Of a stretch of 64,000 nucleotides of DNA, positions 63,856-64,000 are shown piece by piece. Source of the DNA: Azotobacter chroococcum (GTDB lineage Bacteria > Pseudomonadota > Gammaproteobacteria > Pseudomonadales > Pseudomonadaceae); contig NZ_SMMU01000010.1 of assembly GCF_004339665.1 (NCBI RefSeq), forward strand, positions 1 through 64,000, read 5' to 3'. How positions within the stretch are numbered: position 1 is the first letter of the stretch; every line of letters begins with the position of its first letter. A model generated the notes under the pieces. The model had not been told where the DNA came from, made no database searches, and saw nothing but the letters and a program-made list of their open reading frames with translations. The position numbers and the translations under genes were made by a program.

Positions 63856-64000
63856 TCAGCTCAATCCCAGCTCCCGCCAGATCCGCATCACCGCTCGACG
63901 TTCGTCCTGGAACTGATCGCCGCCCACCACGCCCGGCTGCTTCTGCAGGGCCAGTCGGTGGGCGGCGGCGCGATAGGCCTTGTAGGCCTCCTGCAGCAGG
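63856..64000 (-). CDS. glnE: C-terminal end of glutamine synthetase adenylyltransferase (partial)
   Basis: 48 codons at the window edge, ending TGA at 63856-63858. The peptide LLQEAYKAYRAAAHRLALQK, then DERRAVMRIWRELGLS, is the well-conserved tail of GlnE, the bifunctional enzyme that adenylylates and deadenylylates glutamine synthetase. glnE upstream of ilvE and waaF is the usual Pseudomonas order. Confidence 0.85.
   Translation of the reverse strand, partial: LLQEAYKAYRAAAHRLALQKQPGVVGGDQFQDERRAVMRIWRELGLS

Overview
The window comes from a high-GC gammaproteobacterium, most likely a member of the Pseudomonadaceae (Pseudomonas, Stutzerimonas or Azotobacter type). The right-hand part follows the order known from the Pseudomonas chromosome: DUF1249 gene, nudF, lipoprotein and thiC, then waaA, an FAD oxidoreductase and an aldo/keto reductase, hldE, dnpA, mig-14, msbA, waaL, wapH, a carbamoyltransferase, core kinases, waaP, waaG, waaC, waaF, ilvE and glnE. 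REP-type palindromes of Pseudomonas style occur between genes.

Layout. Bases 1-1530 are a lower-GC, gene-poor border with the tail of a probable transposase, repeats, an attC-like palindrome and one small secreted protein. Bases 1531-4447 hold a spermidine-synthase-like protein, an FKBP and two DUF2382 (YsnF/AvaK) proteins. Bases 4520-19114 are the most notable part: a probable sphingolipid locus. It contains an ABC exporter, serine palmitoyltransferase, acyl carrier protein, CerR-like reductase and a fatty-acyl-AMP ligase on the minus strand. On the plus strand, divergent from them, is a bCerS-like ceramide synthase followed by a nucleotidyltransferase. A second nucleotidyltransferase follows on the minus strand. 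Then come an LptF/LptG-like pair, a CDP-alcohol phosphotransferase, an LCB5-type lipid kinase and a Tam41-like cytidylyltransferase, all on the plus strand. All five gene types shown in Caulobacter to be needed for ceramide synthesis are present. The extra genes suggest that ceramide is phosphorylated, activated with CTP and given a phospho-alcohol headgroup, then exported by its own Lpt-like permease pair. That headgroup route is my inference.

Bases 19187-27245 carry further envelope-modification genes: two convergent LpxO-like hydroxylases, a two-domain GT8-like/ELM1 protein, a metallophosphoesterase, a WaaP-like kinase, a GT2 glycosyltransferase and a 2-oxoglutarate oxygenase. They may act on the sphingolipid or on LPS. 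A CHASE-GGDEF protein closes this accessory part.

Bases 29079-37858 are conserved housekeeping genes, with a TPP riboswitch ahead of thiC. Bases 37919-62666 are the LPS core and lipid A locus, almost all on the minus strand. It includes variable inserts: an OafA-type acyltransferase, an AT-rich kinase gene, galE with GT8 and GT25 transferases, and a GT-B-like protein. ilvE and the 3' end of glnE end the window. Counting the accessory region, there are six WaaP/InaA-like kinase genes with seven kinase domains, pointing to a heavily phosphorylated surface glycolipid.
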